Source: a virus. Taken from it: a stretch of 37,314 nucleotides of DNA. The position numbers and the translations under genes were made by a program. The notes under the pieces were generated by a model. It made no database searches and had not been told where the DNA came from. It saw only the letters and a program-made list of their open reading frames with translations. This document shows, piece by piece, positions 1 through 6,621 of this stretch; within the stretch, counting starts at the first letter, position 1; every line of letters starts with the position of its first letter. The stretch lies in the IMG/VR virus record IMGVR_UViG_3300021131_000022, positions 1 through 37,314 of that record; one strand, given 5' to 3'.

Positions 1-1665
1 GAGGAGGTCGAGCGTCTCGTATTAGAGAACGGCGGCAACATGCCTCACGAGGCCGTCAATCCAAGAACCTATGAAATATTGCCGCCGGTTCATAATCACG
101 GCATGACGGGCGTCCAAAAGAACGAGTTCGGTATGATAACCGACGGGCGCGAAAGCCAGATGGCCAAGATGATCTTTGGCCGTATGCTAGACGAGCGGCG
201 CAAAGACCCAACATTCCCCGACCCCGACCGCATACAGCGCATAGCGATTGATCTGTTCAAGCAATACGTGTCTCTGGTTAAGACGCGCATTGATGACCCC
301 ATTGCGCAAAAGCATGACTTGCTTGAGCGCGAGGGCCGCGGCCTTACGCTCTTCACGGAGAAGATGCACGACGCCCTGCGTAAGTGGGACACGAAGATCA
401 AGCAATACGCGGAGGCCGGCCCTCCCCCAAAGCATGAGAGGCTTGAGCACAGACAAGACGCAACAGACAGCGTTAATCCCGACGAGGAAGAGTTTAATCT
501 TAAGCCTGAGCAAATATCCACCCTGATGAGAGACCCCAGCGTCTTCAGGACGCTGACCATCCAGGAGATATATGACCTCCCTGATCCACGTTACTTGATC
601 AAGGATCTCTTAATCGAGAATGGCCTTTGCTTCGTCTACGGAGCTCCCGGATGCTGCAAAACATTTATCGTGCTGGATATGGCGCTCTCCATTGCTGCCG
701 GCCTTCCTGACTGGTGGGAGAAGCCCATAGAGCGGTCTGGGCCGGTCCTATACATCAGCTCTGAAGGCGTCACCGACATGAAATTCCGCATCAAGGCGTG
801 GTCGGAAGACAAAGGGCTCAGCGCGCCTCCTCTTCCCTTTCGCCTGCTTGATGAGAGCATGAACTTCATGAATGAGGAGGACATCGACAAGCTCATACGC
901 ACAATCGACAAGACTATACAGGAGATGGAAGGAGAGGTGCCGGTCCTTATCGTCATCGACACTGTCTCTCGTGTCCTGCCTGGCGCAGACGAGAACCTGC
1001 AGAAGGACATGACGCTTTTTATCCGGGCGTGCGACCGCATCAAAGCCAAGTTCGGCTGCTGCACCCTTGGCGTTCATCACACGGGCCGTCAGGGGGCAAA
1101 TATGAGAGGCTCAACGGTATTTGACGGTGCCGCCGACGGGTCCTTCCTGATTGTGCGTGAGGAAGGCGCAATGGAAGGCCAGATGATGGCCAGGAAAATC
1201 AAGTCTGCGCCTGACGGATGGACGTGGGACTTTGGCATTCACTTGACGCCATTGATCTCAGGAAACGCGTCACTGACGGTCAAACGCATGTTCGAGATGG
1301 AGACAAAAAAAGATAATGAACCGGTTCGCTCTCATACTGACTTTGGCAATACCCAAGACACGGGCCGCATCTTTGTTGGCGGAAAGAAGAGGGACGCCGT
1401 CCTATGCTTCAACATTCTGAATGCCCTCCAAGACGACTTCGAGAGCGGGCGTGGCTGGTCGGCCTCAAAGAACACGTCACGAGACTTTAGGAAGAACATG
1501 CACTCACTATTCAAAATCGACCACAGAGACGCGGAAGAAATTATTGAGGACTGGTATGCGCGGCACATCCTGGCGGAGGACTACAATAGCAACTCTAAGG
1601 CCACGAGCTACAAGCTTGGTGACAATTGGCTGCCCGACTTTAAGCGTAAAAAATATGACCGGTAA
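1..1665 (+). CDS. RepA-like AAA+ ATPase / DNA helicase (5' partial)
   Basis: RecA-fold ATPase of the RepA/AAA_25 type that phages and plasmids use as a replicative helicase or loader. The frame is open from base 1; the first ATG is at 40 but has no close Shine-Dalgarno sequence, so the true start probably lies left of the window. Counting from that ATG, residues 1-170 are a charged region without a recognised domain. The nucleotide-binding part runs from about 190 to 390. Walker A is GAPGCCKT (201-208), with Cys where the last Gly is usual; this position varies in the AAA_25 family. Walker B is VLIVIDT, with Asp near 307. The GVHHTGRQG stretch that follows resembles the sensor-like HHxxK/R region of RepA ATPases. 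The C-terminal 100 residues (SASKNTSRDF...YARHIL) look like a winged-helix DNA-binding tail. Iteron-like repeats directly downstream fit a role in origin recognition or opening. The ATPase fold is well supported; the exact role is inferred. Confidence 0.82.
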   Translation, partial: EEVERLVLENGGNMPHEAVNPRTYEILPPVHNHGMTGVQKNEFGMITDGRESQMAKMIFGRMLDERRKDPTFPDPDRIQRIAIDLFKQYVSLVKTRIDDPIAQKHDLLEREGRGLTLFTEKMHDALRKWDTKIKQYAEAGPPPKHERLEHRQDATDSVNPDEEEFNLKPEQISTLMRDPSVFRTLTIQEIYDLPDPRYLIKDLLIENGLCFVYGAPGCCKTFIVLDMALSIAAGLPDWWEKPIERSGPVLYISSEGVTDMKFRIKAWSEDKGLSAPPLPFRLLDESMNFMNEEDIDKLIRTIDKTIQEMEGEVPVLIVIDTVSRVLPGADENLQKDMTLFIRACDRIKAKFGCCTLGVHHTGRQGANMRGSTVFDGAADGSFLIVREEGAMEGQMMARKIKSAPDGWTWDFGIHLTPLISGNASLTVKRMFEMETKKDNEPVRSHTDFGNTQDTGRIFVGGKKRDAVLCFNILNALQDDFESGRGWSASKNTSRDFRKNMHSLFKIDHRDAEEIIEDWYARHILAEDYNSNSKATSYKLGDNWLPDFKRKKYDR

Positions 1666-1847
1666 TTGCGGAAGTGACCAAAAGTCATCTCCGCAAATTA
1701 ACGAGACAAAAATCATCTCCGCAAATAAGGCACTGAAAACAAATGAAATACTCACTTCCGCAAATTACTTCCGCAATCATCTCCGCACACTTACGCAACG
1801 CCTTTAAAATCAAAGACTTAACTTGCGGAAGTAATTTGCGGAAGTGA
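1666..1847. repeat. Iteron-like cluster, eight copies of TTGCGGARRTRA (candidate origin)
   Basis: This 182-bp stretch between the RepA-like gene and the next gene holds eight near-identical 12-mers. Three point right: TTGCGGAAGTGA at 1666-1677 and 1836-1847, TTGCGGAAGTAA at 1823-1834. Five point left and read TCATCTCCGCAA or TCACTTCCGCAA: about 1685-1696, 1713-1724, 1752-1763, 1766-1776 and 1777-1787, the last two imperfect. A more decayed copy may sit at 1790-1800. The spacers are AT-rich. Clustered direct and inverted short repeats beside a RepA-type ATPase are typical of iteron origins. A multi-site operator is the alternative. No long gene fits in this gap. Confidence 0.6.
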
Positions 1848-1878
1848 GGCATATAACACATTAGTGTTATATGGCCTC
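1846..1878. promoter_or_regulatory. 14-bp inverted repeat next to the iterons
   Basis: The arm CATATAACAC (1850-1859) and its exact complement GTGTTATATG (1864-1873) enclose a 4-base loop. GAGGC/GCCTC extend the stem outward with one bulged base. No T-tract follows, so it is not an obvious terminator. It abuts the last iteron and contains an ATG at 1871 that would otherwise look like the start of the next gene. A cruciform or operator at the putative origin is the simplest reading. Confidence 0.5.
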
Positions 1879-1966
1879 GCGGGGCGCTCCCTCAGGGTCG
1901 CGCGCCCGCTCGCCGACACACAGGGTGGTTGACAAAAATGGACTTAGTAGGAAGGATCATTGGGTG

Positions 1967-2326
1967 ATGGGCAAAACGGACAATGGGCCGGCGGGAGTTC
2001 AGACGGTTGGACGTCGGACGATTGGCAATCGGTCGTATAAGATTAGGTCGGACGAGAGGCTCATCGGCGAACGTGACGGTTGGGAGTTGAGCGAGCTGAC
2101 GGCGTGGTCGAGGGACGGCTGGCTAAGCTTACGCGTGTTGGACGCGAGGACGGACAGGCCGAAGGGTAATGGGACGCCCCGCATGCGGGTGTATCAGATT
2201 GGATACAACACGGCGCAAGGGCGCGTGGCCAGGAACTTGTATTGGTGGAAGCTGTCAGAGCACTGGCCTGAGGTATCGGCGTGGGTGCTAGACAAGATCA
2301 AGGAGGATATCAATGAGCACGGCTGA
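1967..2326 (+). CDS. Hypothetical protein (119 aa)
   Basis: Unrecognised small protein. An in-frame ATG exists at 1871, but it lies in the inverted repeat and gives an Arg/Ser/Pro-rich extension without a ribosome site. The ATG at 1967 has AGGAAGG ten bases upstream and is preferred. The product is basic and rich in Arg, Gly and Trp (GWELSELTAWSRDGWLSLRV; LYWWKLSEHWPEV), suggesting a compact beta-containing fold; no catalytic motif is visible. It is the first gene of a tightly packed rightward group, and its last codons overlap the next ORF, whose AGGAGG site lies inside it. Confidence 0.6.
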   Translation: MGKTDNGPAGVQTVGRRTIGNRSYKIRSDERLIGERDGWELSELTAWSRDGWLSLRVLDARTDRPKGNGTPRMRVYQIGYNTAQGRVARNLYWWKLSEHWPEVSAWVLDKIKEDINEHG

Positions 2327-2408
2327 ATGCGGGTTAGTGTCGTTCTTTTTTGTGTCTTGGCTTATCGCCGGCATCGTCTGGGGGTTCTTAGTCAAGGGGA
2401 GGTGGTAA
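2313..2408 (+). CDS. Single-pass membrane micro-protein (31 aa)
   Basis: Short ORF with a strong AGGAGG site at 2301-2306, overlapping the end of the preceding gene. The product begins MSTAECGLVSFFFVSW and continues LIAGIVWGFLV before a short basic tail KGRW: one membrane helix of about 20 residues with a positive C-terminus. It ends in TAATG shared with the next micro-ORF, so the two are probably translationally coupled. Function unknown; holin-like, spanin-like or membrane-anchor roles are possible. Confidence 0.55.
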   Translation: MSTAECGLVSFFFVSWLIAGIVWGFLVKGRW

Positions 2409-2503
2409 TGACCGGCGAAGATGTTATGGGATACGCGATTTGTATTATTATCGCAGCATTCGTCGCCTACCTTGCGGACGGTTTGCTTAATGGGTGGGAC
2501 TGA
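2408..2503 (+). CDS. Single-pass membrane micro-protein (31 aa)
   Basis: Starts at the ATG of the TAATG overlap with the previous micro-ORF; AGGGGAGGTGG just upstream serves as ribosome site. The protein has an acidic N-terminus (MTGEDVMGY), one hydrophobic helix (AICIIIAAFVAYLA) and a short DGLLNGWD tail. It ends in TGATG shared with the next gene. Opposite charge placement from its upstream neighbour suggests the two could pair in the membrane; that is inference. Confidence 0.53.
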   Translation: MTGEDVMGYAICIIIAAFVAYLADGLLNGWD

Positions 2504-2619
2504 TGGCGATATTGAAAAGGCTGTTTGACGCCGTTGGCTTTGCGATAGCATTAGTGGTGATTTGGGTATTGGTTGTCGGGCTAATCTTTCAAATGCATTG
2601 GAAGGGGAAAAAACTATGA
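2503..2619 (+). CDS. Single-pass membrane micro-protein (38 aa)
   Basis: Third consecutive membrane micro-ORF, coupled to the previous one by TGATG. MAILKRLFDAVGF is followed by a long hydrophobic run (AIALVVIWVLVVGLIF) and a basic tail QMHWKGKKL. The tail's codons contain the ribosome site for the next gene, whose ATG (2616) lies inside this gene's last codons. Three such ORFs in a row suggest a membrane complex. No lysis enzyme lies nearby to support a holin cassette. Confidence 0.53.
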   Translation: MAILKRLFDAVGFAIALVVIWVLVVGLIFQMHWKGKKL

Positions 2620-3050
2620 TTGACTGGACAGACAAGGCGCTTGACGCGGCGGTAATGGCAATGGGTGAGGGATCGTATCCCCGCCTGTCTTGGGGCAATC
2701 GCCTGAAATGCCGCGAAGACTTTAGGAAGATCCTCAACGCCGCCATAGAGGCGCAAGAGGCAAACTGCGAAGAGTTCGACGTAGACGAAGTTACTGACGA
2801 AGGCGAGAAGGAAGAGGACTTTGAGCTTCTTGTCGAGAGGCCGCCGGCAACAAAATCTTATTTGATTGAGATGACGGTAGAACAGCTGGACGCAATTATA
2901 ATTCAAGAAATGAAAGACACGTATCGTATTTGCAAAAATTTTATTTCGGAAACAGGCGACGAAAAAGTAATGGAAGCGGCAGGTGTAATCCTTAATTATT
3001 TTATGTCGCCTGAAGAATATGACGAGTGGTTAGAAGAAATTGAGGGTTGA
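2616..3050 (+). CDS. Hypothetical acidic protein (144 aa)
   Basis: Unrecognised. The start at 2616 overlaps the stop of the membrane micro-protein and has AAGGGG upstream; a longer in-frame start at 2562 has no ribosome site. The product begins MIDWTDKALDAAVMAMGEGS, then has a very acidic middle (FDVDEVTDEGEKEEDFELL) and a mostly helical C-terminal half ending EEYDEWLEEIEG. High net negative charge could suit DNA mimicry or a regulatory partner, but no known family was recognised. It overlaps the next small ORF by one base. Confidence 0.6.
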   Translation: MIDWTDKALDAAVMAMGEGSYPRLSWGNRLKCREDFRKILNAAIEAQEANCEEFDVDEVTDEGEKEEDFELLVERPPATKSYLIEMTVEQLDAIIIQEMKDTYRICKNFISETGDEKVMEAAGVILNYFMSPEEYDEWLEEIEG

Positions 3051-3163
3051 TGTCGATGTCAGAAACGAAGGAAGATCCTATCGCTTTACTGGCGGAGGAG
3101 ATTAAGAAATTACGCAAGAAGATTAAAAAATTGAAGCATGCCGTGAGGGGAATAAAGAAATGA
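3050..3163 (+). CDS. Small charged helical protein (37 aa)
   Basis: ATG at 3050 overlaps the preceding TGA. The product reads MSMSETKEDPIALLAEEIKKL and continues with alternating Lys/Arg and Leu/Ile, a short amphipathic or coiled-coil helix with a strongly basic C-terminus. A second Met (residue 3) could also serve as start. A seven-codon ORF follows directly (3160-3183) and was not called. Function unknown. Confidence 0.45.
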   Translation: MSMSETKEDPIALLAEEIKKLRKKIKKLKHAVRGIKK

Positions 3164-3236
3164 CGGAAGAGAAAAATACTTAGATAGGCTACACATTTCC
3201 ATAATATGACGCACGAAGCTTACAAAAGGCAATCAA

Positions 3237-3839
3237 ATGAGCAATCCAATATTTGTCCCGGCATACTGGCCGTTGTTTAAGACGCATGAGCTAAGACGGT
3301 TTGATTATACGTCTCCAGACGGAGCGCCATTTACGTCAGTGTTTTCGTATGACACTGGCAGCGACAGTATGCTTTACAATAATTACGACAGAGACGGCGT
3401 TTGGCTTAACAAGTGGTATTACCGGTATAATGTTGGGTCAGGGATAAATGAGTGGCGTGACGACTATCCGGGAGACAAGAAGGTTGTCATGCTGCCGCCA
3501 ATTGGATGGGGAGAGTTTCAGGGGATACCCTCGCTATACGAGAGTAAGCCGCAGTTTAATCCATTGATGTGTTGGCCGCCGGCGTTTGGGTCAGGAGAAC
3601 AGATTGTTGCGTTTGAAGAGCAGACGTCAATGATTGTGCAAGGCGTGCATTACGATGACGTTATTGTCTTCTCTTACCTGCAATCGTGGAACGGCAAGCC
3701 AGCAACAGGCGCGAGATACTGGATGGCGTTAGGCATTGGCCCAATCGCCACGCAATTCATCACGCAAGACGCGACAGACAGAACAAAGCTCATTACAACA
3801 TCACGCTGGGACGCAAAGGTGACAAGATACAATGTCTGA
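3237..3839 (+). CDS. Hypothetical aromatic-rich protein (200 aa)
   Basis: Unrecognised protein, unusually rich in Trp, Tyr and Phe (MSNPIFVPAYWPLFK; NKWYYRYNVGSGINEW; ARYWMALGIGPIATQF), consistent with a beta-sandwich or carbohydrate-contacting fold. It has no signal peptide or membrane helix. AAAAGG sits ten bases before the ATG. It is preceded by a 73-bp gap with only a seven-codon ORF, so it may start a new transcript, although no convincing promoter was found. Its end overlaps the next gene by 8 bases. Confidence 0.6.
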   Translation: MSNPIFVPAYWPLFKTHELRRFDYTSPDGAPFTSVFSYDTGSDSMLYNNYDRDGVWLNKWYYRYNVGSGINEWRDDYPGDKKVVMLPPIGWGEFQGIPSLYESKPQFNPLMCWPPAFGSGEQIVAFEEQTSMIVQGVHYDDVIVFSYLQSWNGKPATGARYWMALGIGPIATQFITQDATDRTKLITTSRWDAKVTRYNV

Positions 3840-4056
3840 TACAGATCACAGAGGAATTGCAATAAAGGCGTTTCTTAGCCGTATGGTATACGAGGAGCCT
3901 ACAAGAGAATTGATGGATGAGGCCGCAGATCTTATTGCGGCATTATATGACACAAAAGAGTTTTGGTTTGAGCAGCACAAATTGATGTCTGATTTGATAT
4001 ATGAGGAGATAAGAAATGGCTTCGCGTTTACGGAAGAGCAAAACACCCCCAACTAA
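3832..4056 (+). CDS. Hypothetical protein (74 aa)
   Basis: Small, helical, acidic protein (MSDTDHRGIAIKAFLSRMVY; RELMDEAADLIAALYDTKEF). It overlaps the preceding gene by 8 bases and the following gene by 41 bases, which contain the next gene's AGGAG site. No domain recognised. The dense overlap pattern supports it being a real, translationally coupled gene. Confidence 0.55.
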   Translation: MSDTDHRGIAIKAFLSRMVYEEPTRELMDEAADLIAALYDTKEFWFEQHKLMSDLIYEEIRNGFAFTEEQNTPN

Positions 4057-4720
4057 GGCAGACAGAGGCGTCCCCGTCTCTGCCTACACGCCACCGCCGT
4101 GGCAATGCACTGAGGGCTGCTACCTCGCCGGCAAGGAAGCGCTTGACGAGGCAGATCACCTTGGCGAGGAGATGGAGCGGTATTGGGGCCGCGGGCGTCT
4201 GAGGCTCCTGGTCAATAAGGAGCTCGCGGAAAGGTTTGACCGTCAGAGATACCTGACGGCTCAGGCCCGCTGGGAGGGTCAGCTGGAAGACGTCAAGCGA
4301 GAAGCTGGCCGCATGGTGAAAGCATACCGTGCGCTGGATAGTGCCGCAAAGGCCGTAGGAGCGTCACCAGTAGACGATGAGACGTGGGAGGCTACTATCC
4401 CCCACGGAGTAATGGAAGGCACTGTATTGGTCATTGTGAAGAACGAGGAGGCTATTCCTAAAGTCACGAAGACTGTTGACGGCAGGAATGTTGTCGTCAT
4501 GACGCTCAAAGACATTGCACATCACATCAGCATGGACCACGACTTGCTGCAGATACGCCAGTCATTTCCGGGGGCGGCAGTTGAGGCCAGGTCACGGATA
4601 ATAGACCCCCTGCAGCCATCTTTGCGTAAAACTGAGGATGGAGTAATAGACGTCAGTGTGCCGATCGACGGCATACAAGGCTTTCCAGACTGGGAGTATG
4701 GGGATGAAGTGCCCTTCTGA
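4016..4720 (+). CDS. Conserved-looking phage protein of unknown function (234 aa)
   Basis: Starts with MASRLRKSKTPPTKADRGV after GAGGAGATAAGA. Residues 30-110 are helical and charged (LAGKEALDEADHLGEEMERYW; LVNKELAERFDRQRYLTAQA), followed by a more beta-rich domain (GTVLVIVKNEEAIPKVTKTV; NVVVMTLKDIAHHISMDHDL). No catalytic motif was recognised and I cannot assign a function. Its 3' end overlaps the next small gene by 17 bases. Confidence 0.62.
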   Translation: MASRLRKSKTPPTKADRGVPVSAYTPPPWQCTEGCYLAGKEALDEADHLGEEMERYWGRGRLRLLVNKELAERFDRQRYLTAQARWEGQLEDVKREAGRMVKAYRALDSAAKAVGASPVDDETWEATIPHGVMEGTVLVIVKNEEAIPKVTKTVDGRNVVVMTLKDIAHHISMDHDLLQIRQSFPGAAVEARSRIIDPLQPSLRKTEDGVIDVSVPIDGIQGFPDWEYGDEVPF

Positions 4721-4901
4721 CGAAGAAGAAAAGACGCCATTTAAAATTGAGAAGGTGACAAAAATAGTTTTGGCCTGCAATCACTTTGTTGCTAATGCGC
4801 CGGTAGACGAGACTATGCTGCCGACAACGTCGTCAAGCAGGCGAAAAATCCCAATGTCATTACCCAGGGTTAAATTCCTGGAGGGGCCTGATCCAAAATA
4901 A
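4704..4901 (+). CDS. Hypothetical protein (65 aa)
   Basis: The ATG at 4704 has GGGAG eight bases upstream; other in-frame ATGs at 4656 and 4698 are less well placed. The product starts MKCPSDEEEKTPFKIEKVTK and ends LPRVKFLEGPDPK; no domain recognised. It is the last gene of the rightward block, ending three bases before the bidirectional terminator. Confidence 0.5.
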   Translation: MKCPSDEEEKTPFKIEKVTKIVLACNHFVANAPVDETMLPTTSSSRRKIPMSLPRVKFLEGPDPK

Positions 4902-4903
4902 AA

Positions 4904-4929
4904 GGCGGGGAAATCCCCGCCCTTTTTTT
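4904..4929. terminator. Bidirectional rho-independent terminator between convergent blocks
   Basis: A perfect 7-bp stem GGCGGGG (4904-4910) / CCCCGCC (4915-4921) with a 4-base loop. It is followed by seven T on the top strand and, read on the other strand, by TTTTATTTT. The leftward gene's stop codon lies at the end of the T-tract. It separates converging transcription from 4704-4901 and from 4928-5287. Confidence 0.9.
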
Positions 4930-5287
4930 ATAATTGTTTTTCTTGTTTCTTTTTCTTTTCTCTTTCCTTTTTTAAAAAAACTATTTCTTCTTTGAGCTCT
5001 TTAATTTCATCGTTAAGCGTTTCTATTTTTGCTTCTGCTGATTTTTTTGCTGACGTCATACGCTTTAGCGCGTCTTCTGCCGTTAGTGCCCGCGTCTCAA
5101 GTTCGCCAATGGCGTCGCCAAACTCTTTATCGCCATTTAAATAAAATTTCTGCCTCATGTCATTGTAATACGGCATCTTGTCTTTGATCGCGATATACGA
5201 TCTTTCTCCTACCGCAAAATTTCCAGGGCTTATTTCCAGCGGACCAAGCACATACATTTTCTCTTTGTGTAGTTTCTCTAGCGACAT
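4928..5287 (-). CDS. Coiled-coil protein with Lys-rich tail (119 aa)
   Basis: Last gene of the leftward early block. Residues 1-55 form a small beta-like domain (MYVLGPLEISPGNFAVGERS). From about 60 to 112 there is a clear coiled coil with heptad hydrophobics (GELETRALTAEDAL...KIETLNDEIKELKEEIVFLK), ending in a poly-Lys/Glu tail. The start is fixed by the perfect GGAGATTGATATG element, which overlaps the stop of the HTH gene upstream. Function unknown; an oligomeric accessory protein is the most one can say. Confidence 0.65.
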   Translation of the reverse strand: MSLEKLHKEKMYVLGPLEISPGNFAVGERSYIAIKDKMPYYNDMRQKFYLNGDKEFGDAIGELETRALTAEDALKRMTSAKKSAEAKIETLNDEIKELKEEIVFLKKEREKKKKQEKQL

Positions 5288-5296
5288 ATCAATCTC

Positions 5297-5533
5297 CTAA
5301 ACAGTTGCGTCAGCCTCTTGTCTCAATTCGTGGCACACCACCTCAAGCAGCCAGTCTCTGTCAATTGCTCCCTCCCTCAAGCCGTGCATGACAATAGCCA
5401 CAAGGCGTGGCACTGGGTGCGTCGCGGAAAGCCAGGAAGTAACCTGACGCGGTGTCTTGCCTGTAATGGTAGCCAAGTCATTATTTGACAGACCTTGGGC
5501 CGCCATTGCTTGTTTGAGCTCTAGAGGGGACAT
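5297..5533 (-). CDS. Small helix-turn-helix DNA-binding protein, candidate repressor (78 aa)
   Basis: XRE/Cro-like HTH: MSPLELKQAMAAQGLSNNDL is helix 1 and the start of helix 2, ATITGKTPRQVTSWL completes the turn and recognition helix (residues 20-36), followed by a short dimerisation-like helix (VPRLVAIVMHGL). Proteins of this size commonly regulate phage early promoters. In this window it is the natural candidate to bind the GAAGTTACTTC palindromes; that link is inference. AGGAG and GAAGG lie upstream of the start, inside the end of the preceding gene, which overlaps by 13 bases. Confidence 0.7.
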   Translation of the reverse strand: MSPLELKQAMAAQGLSNNDLATITGKTPRQVTSWLSATHPVPRLVAIVMHGLREGAIDRDWLLEVVCHELRQEADATV

Positions 5534-5715
5534 AGCCTTCTCACTCCTGGTTTTGCTTGTTCGTGTCCCTCCCGCTTTGCCTGTAGATAGTTGTGGACGT
5601 CAAGCTCTGTCCAATTGGGGGAAGTGTAGGTCGGATCACGACGCGTAAGCTTGCAAAACTCTTTCCAAAGATTTGGGTTAACCTCCCAGCAAGGTTCTAG
5701 CGACACGCTGCACAT
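5521..5715 (-). CDS. Hypothetical protein (64 aa)
   Basis: Small protein with several Trp and Cys residues (MCSVSLEPCWEVNPNLWKEF; SPNWTELDVHNYLQAKREG). No family recognised. The start follows a variant of the repeated start element (GGAGACTGATATG). Its end overlaps the HTH gene, so the two are probably coupled. Confidence 0.55.
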   Translation of the reverse strand: MCSVSLEPCWEVNPNLWKEFCKLTRRDPTYTSPNWTELDVHNYLQAKREGHEQAKPGVRRLCPL

Positions 5716-5716
5716 A

Positions 5717-5821
5717 TCAGTCTCCGTATTTAGTCATGAACCAGACAACCAGGGCGGCGCTTAATACACCGCCCACTAAGAACGATAACGCTACTACAAT
5801 TGTGGCAAGCGTCTCGCACAT
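5717..5821 (-). CDS. Single-pass membrane micro-protein (34 aa)
   Basis: Short ORF reading MCETLATIVVALSFLVGGVL then SAALVVWFMTKYGD: one hydrophobic helix with a short basic-then-acidic tail. It starts at the ATG of AACTGATG, which overlaps the stop of the upstream gene; GGAGAC sits eight bases before. Its own stop lies within the ribosome site of the next gene. Length, hydrophobicity and coupling support it as a real gene of unknown function. Confidence 0.55.
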   Translation of the reverse strand: MCETLATIVVALSFLVGGVLSAALVVWFMTKYGD

Positions 5822-6075
5822 CAGTTGTCTCCGACAAAAAATCCGTAGCGTGGGTTAAGGATCTTGAAGCCTTGGTAGTAAAGATGCAAAGCAAGATCTC
5901 GTGCAGGTCGGTGGTCGACTGCAATTCCGTTTCTCATATGCGCCCACTCATCTACTTCTATCTCATTCTCAAAGAACTCTTTGGCTGCGTCTGACACTGG
6001 TTCGAACATCCAAATGGTCGCAAAGCCCTCAGCGTGAACCAATACGTCTACGTCACTTGTATCTATATTTGTCAT
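5821..6075 (-). CDS. Hypothetical protein (84 aa)
   Basis: Acidic, mixed alpha/beta protein (MTNIDTSDVDVLVHAEGFAT; KEFFENEIEVDEWAHMRNG). No family recognised. The start is set at the second ATG of ATGGAGATTGACATG, because GGAG is then six bases upstream. The first ATG (6087) overlaps the preceding TGA and would add MEID. It is part of a chain of genes with one- to few-base overlaps. Confidence 0.6.
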   Translation of the reverse strand: MTNIDTSDVDVLVHAEGFATIWMFEPVSDAAKEFFENEIEVDEWAHMRNGIAVDHRPARDLALHLYYQGFKILNPRYGFFVGDN

Positions 6076-6086
6076 GTCAATCTCCA

Positions 6087-6380
6087 TCAGTCTCTGTCGG
6101 AATATTCGTCAATTTTGTGCTCAGCTATTTCTGTCCAATTAACCTGGTTAATAAATGCCAAGGCGTATTCAGCTGCTAAATTTTGTTGGTTCAGTCCTCC
6201 GTCACCGCATTGGGATAAAATGGTTTCTTCAGCGTATTCTTTTAGGCACAACCCAATATTGTAAGCGTCATCATCTAATGAGCGCCCAAGTATTTCGTAA
6301 GGGTCAAAGCTGTCGAACAGCTCAAGGTTAACGCGCCACGTCGCGTAATTTGTCCAGCCATTGTATTTATTGTCTGACAT
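6087..6380 (-). CDS. Phage protein with KYNGWTNYATWRVNLE motif (97 aa)
   Basis: Begins MSDNKYNGWTNYATWRVNLE, an N-terminal signature I recognise from small phage early proteins of unknown function (DUF7249-like). The rest is helical and acidic (DDDAYNIGLCLKEYAEETIL...WTEIAEHKIDEYSDRD). The start is placed at the second ATG of the repeat element. Its stop overlaps the ATG of the following copy of the element (TGATG). Confidence 0.65.
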   Translation of the reverse strand: MSDNKYNGWTNYATWRVNLELFDSFDPYEILGRSLDDDAYNIGLCLKEYAEETILSQCGDGGLNQQNLAAEYALAFINQVNWTEIAEHKIDEYSDRD

Positions 6381-6391
6381 ATCAATCTCCA

Positions 6392-6556
6392 TTATTTATA
6401 CTGACCATTGACTAAACGCTGCACTCTAAAGATCTGGTTATTTTTTCTGTATACTTCCATCTGGAACGCAATGGACTTGACGTCCCAGGCGTGAGTAATG
6501 ACAAGCCATTTGTTGTTATACATGAGCTGCAGGCGAAATTCTGGATATACGCGCAT
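6392..6556 (-). CDS. Hypothetical small basic protein (54 aa)
   Basis: Product begins MRVYPEFRLQLMYNNKWLVI and ends VYRKNNQIFRVQRLVNGQYK; beta-rich and basic, no family recognised. It starts at the second ATG of a perfect ATGGAGATTGACATG element and ends in TAATG, which starts the next copy. About 65 bases upstream are non-coding and contain no clear signal beyond a short GC-rich hairpin. Confidence 0.55.
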   Translation of the reverse strand: MRVYPEFRLQLMYNNKWLVITHAWDVKSIAFQMEVYRKNNQIFRVQRLVNGQYK

Positions 6557-6621
6557 GTCAATCTCCATTGGTCTCATCAGTGCCCGCGTGACGGACAGAC
6601 GGGGCGGACCCCGTTTCGACC

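Noticed and set aside
1666-1847. CRISPR array
   Set aside because: The repeats are 12 bp, in both orientations and with irregular spacing; they fit iterons or operators, not a CRISPR array.
1929-1957. Promoter with TTGACA at 1929
   Set aside because: No acceptable -10 at 16-18 bp; treated as chance.
3160-3183. Seven-codon ORF MTEEKNT
   Set aside because: Too short to support, although it overlaps the previous stop in the same style as real genes.
5422-5436. Additional operator copy AGGAAGTAACCT inside the HTH gene
   Set aside because: Only one half-site matches and it lies in coding sequence away from a promoter.
5730-5924. Leftward 64-codon frame crossing two early genes
   Set aside because: It lies mostly in alternative phases of the gene at 5821-6075 and of the 34-aa membrane protein, which have start elements and coupling.
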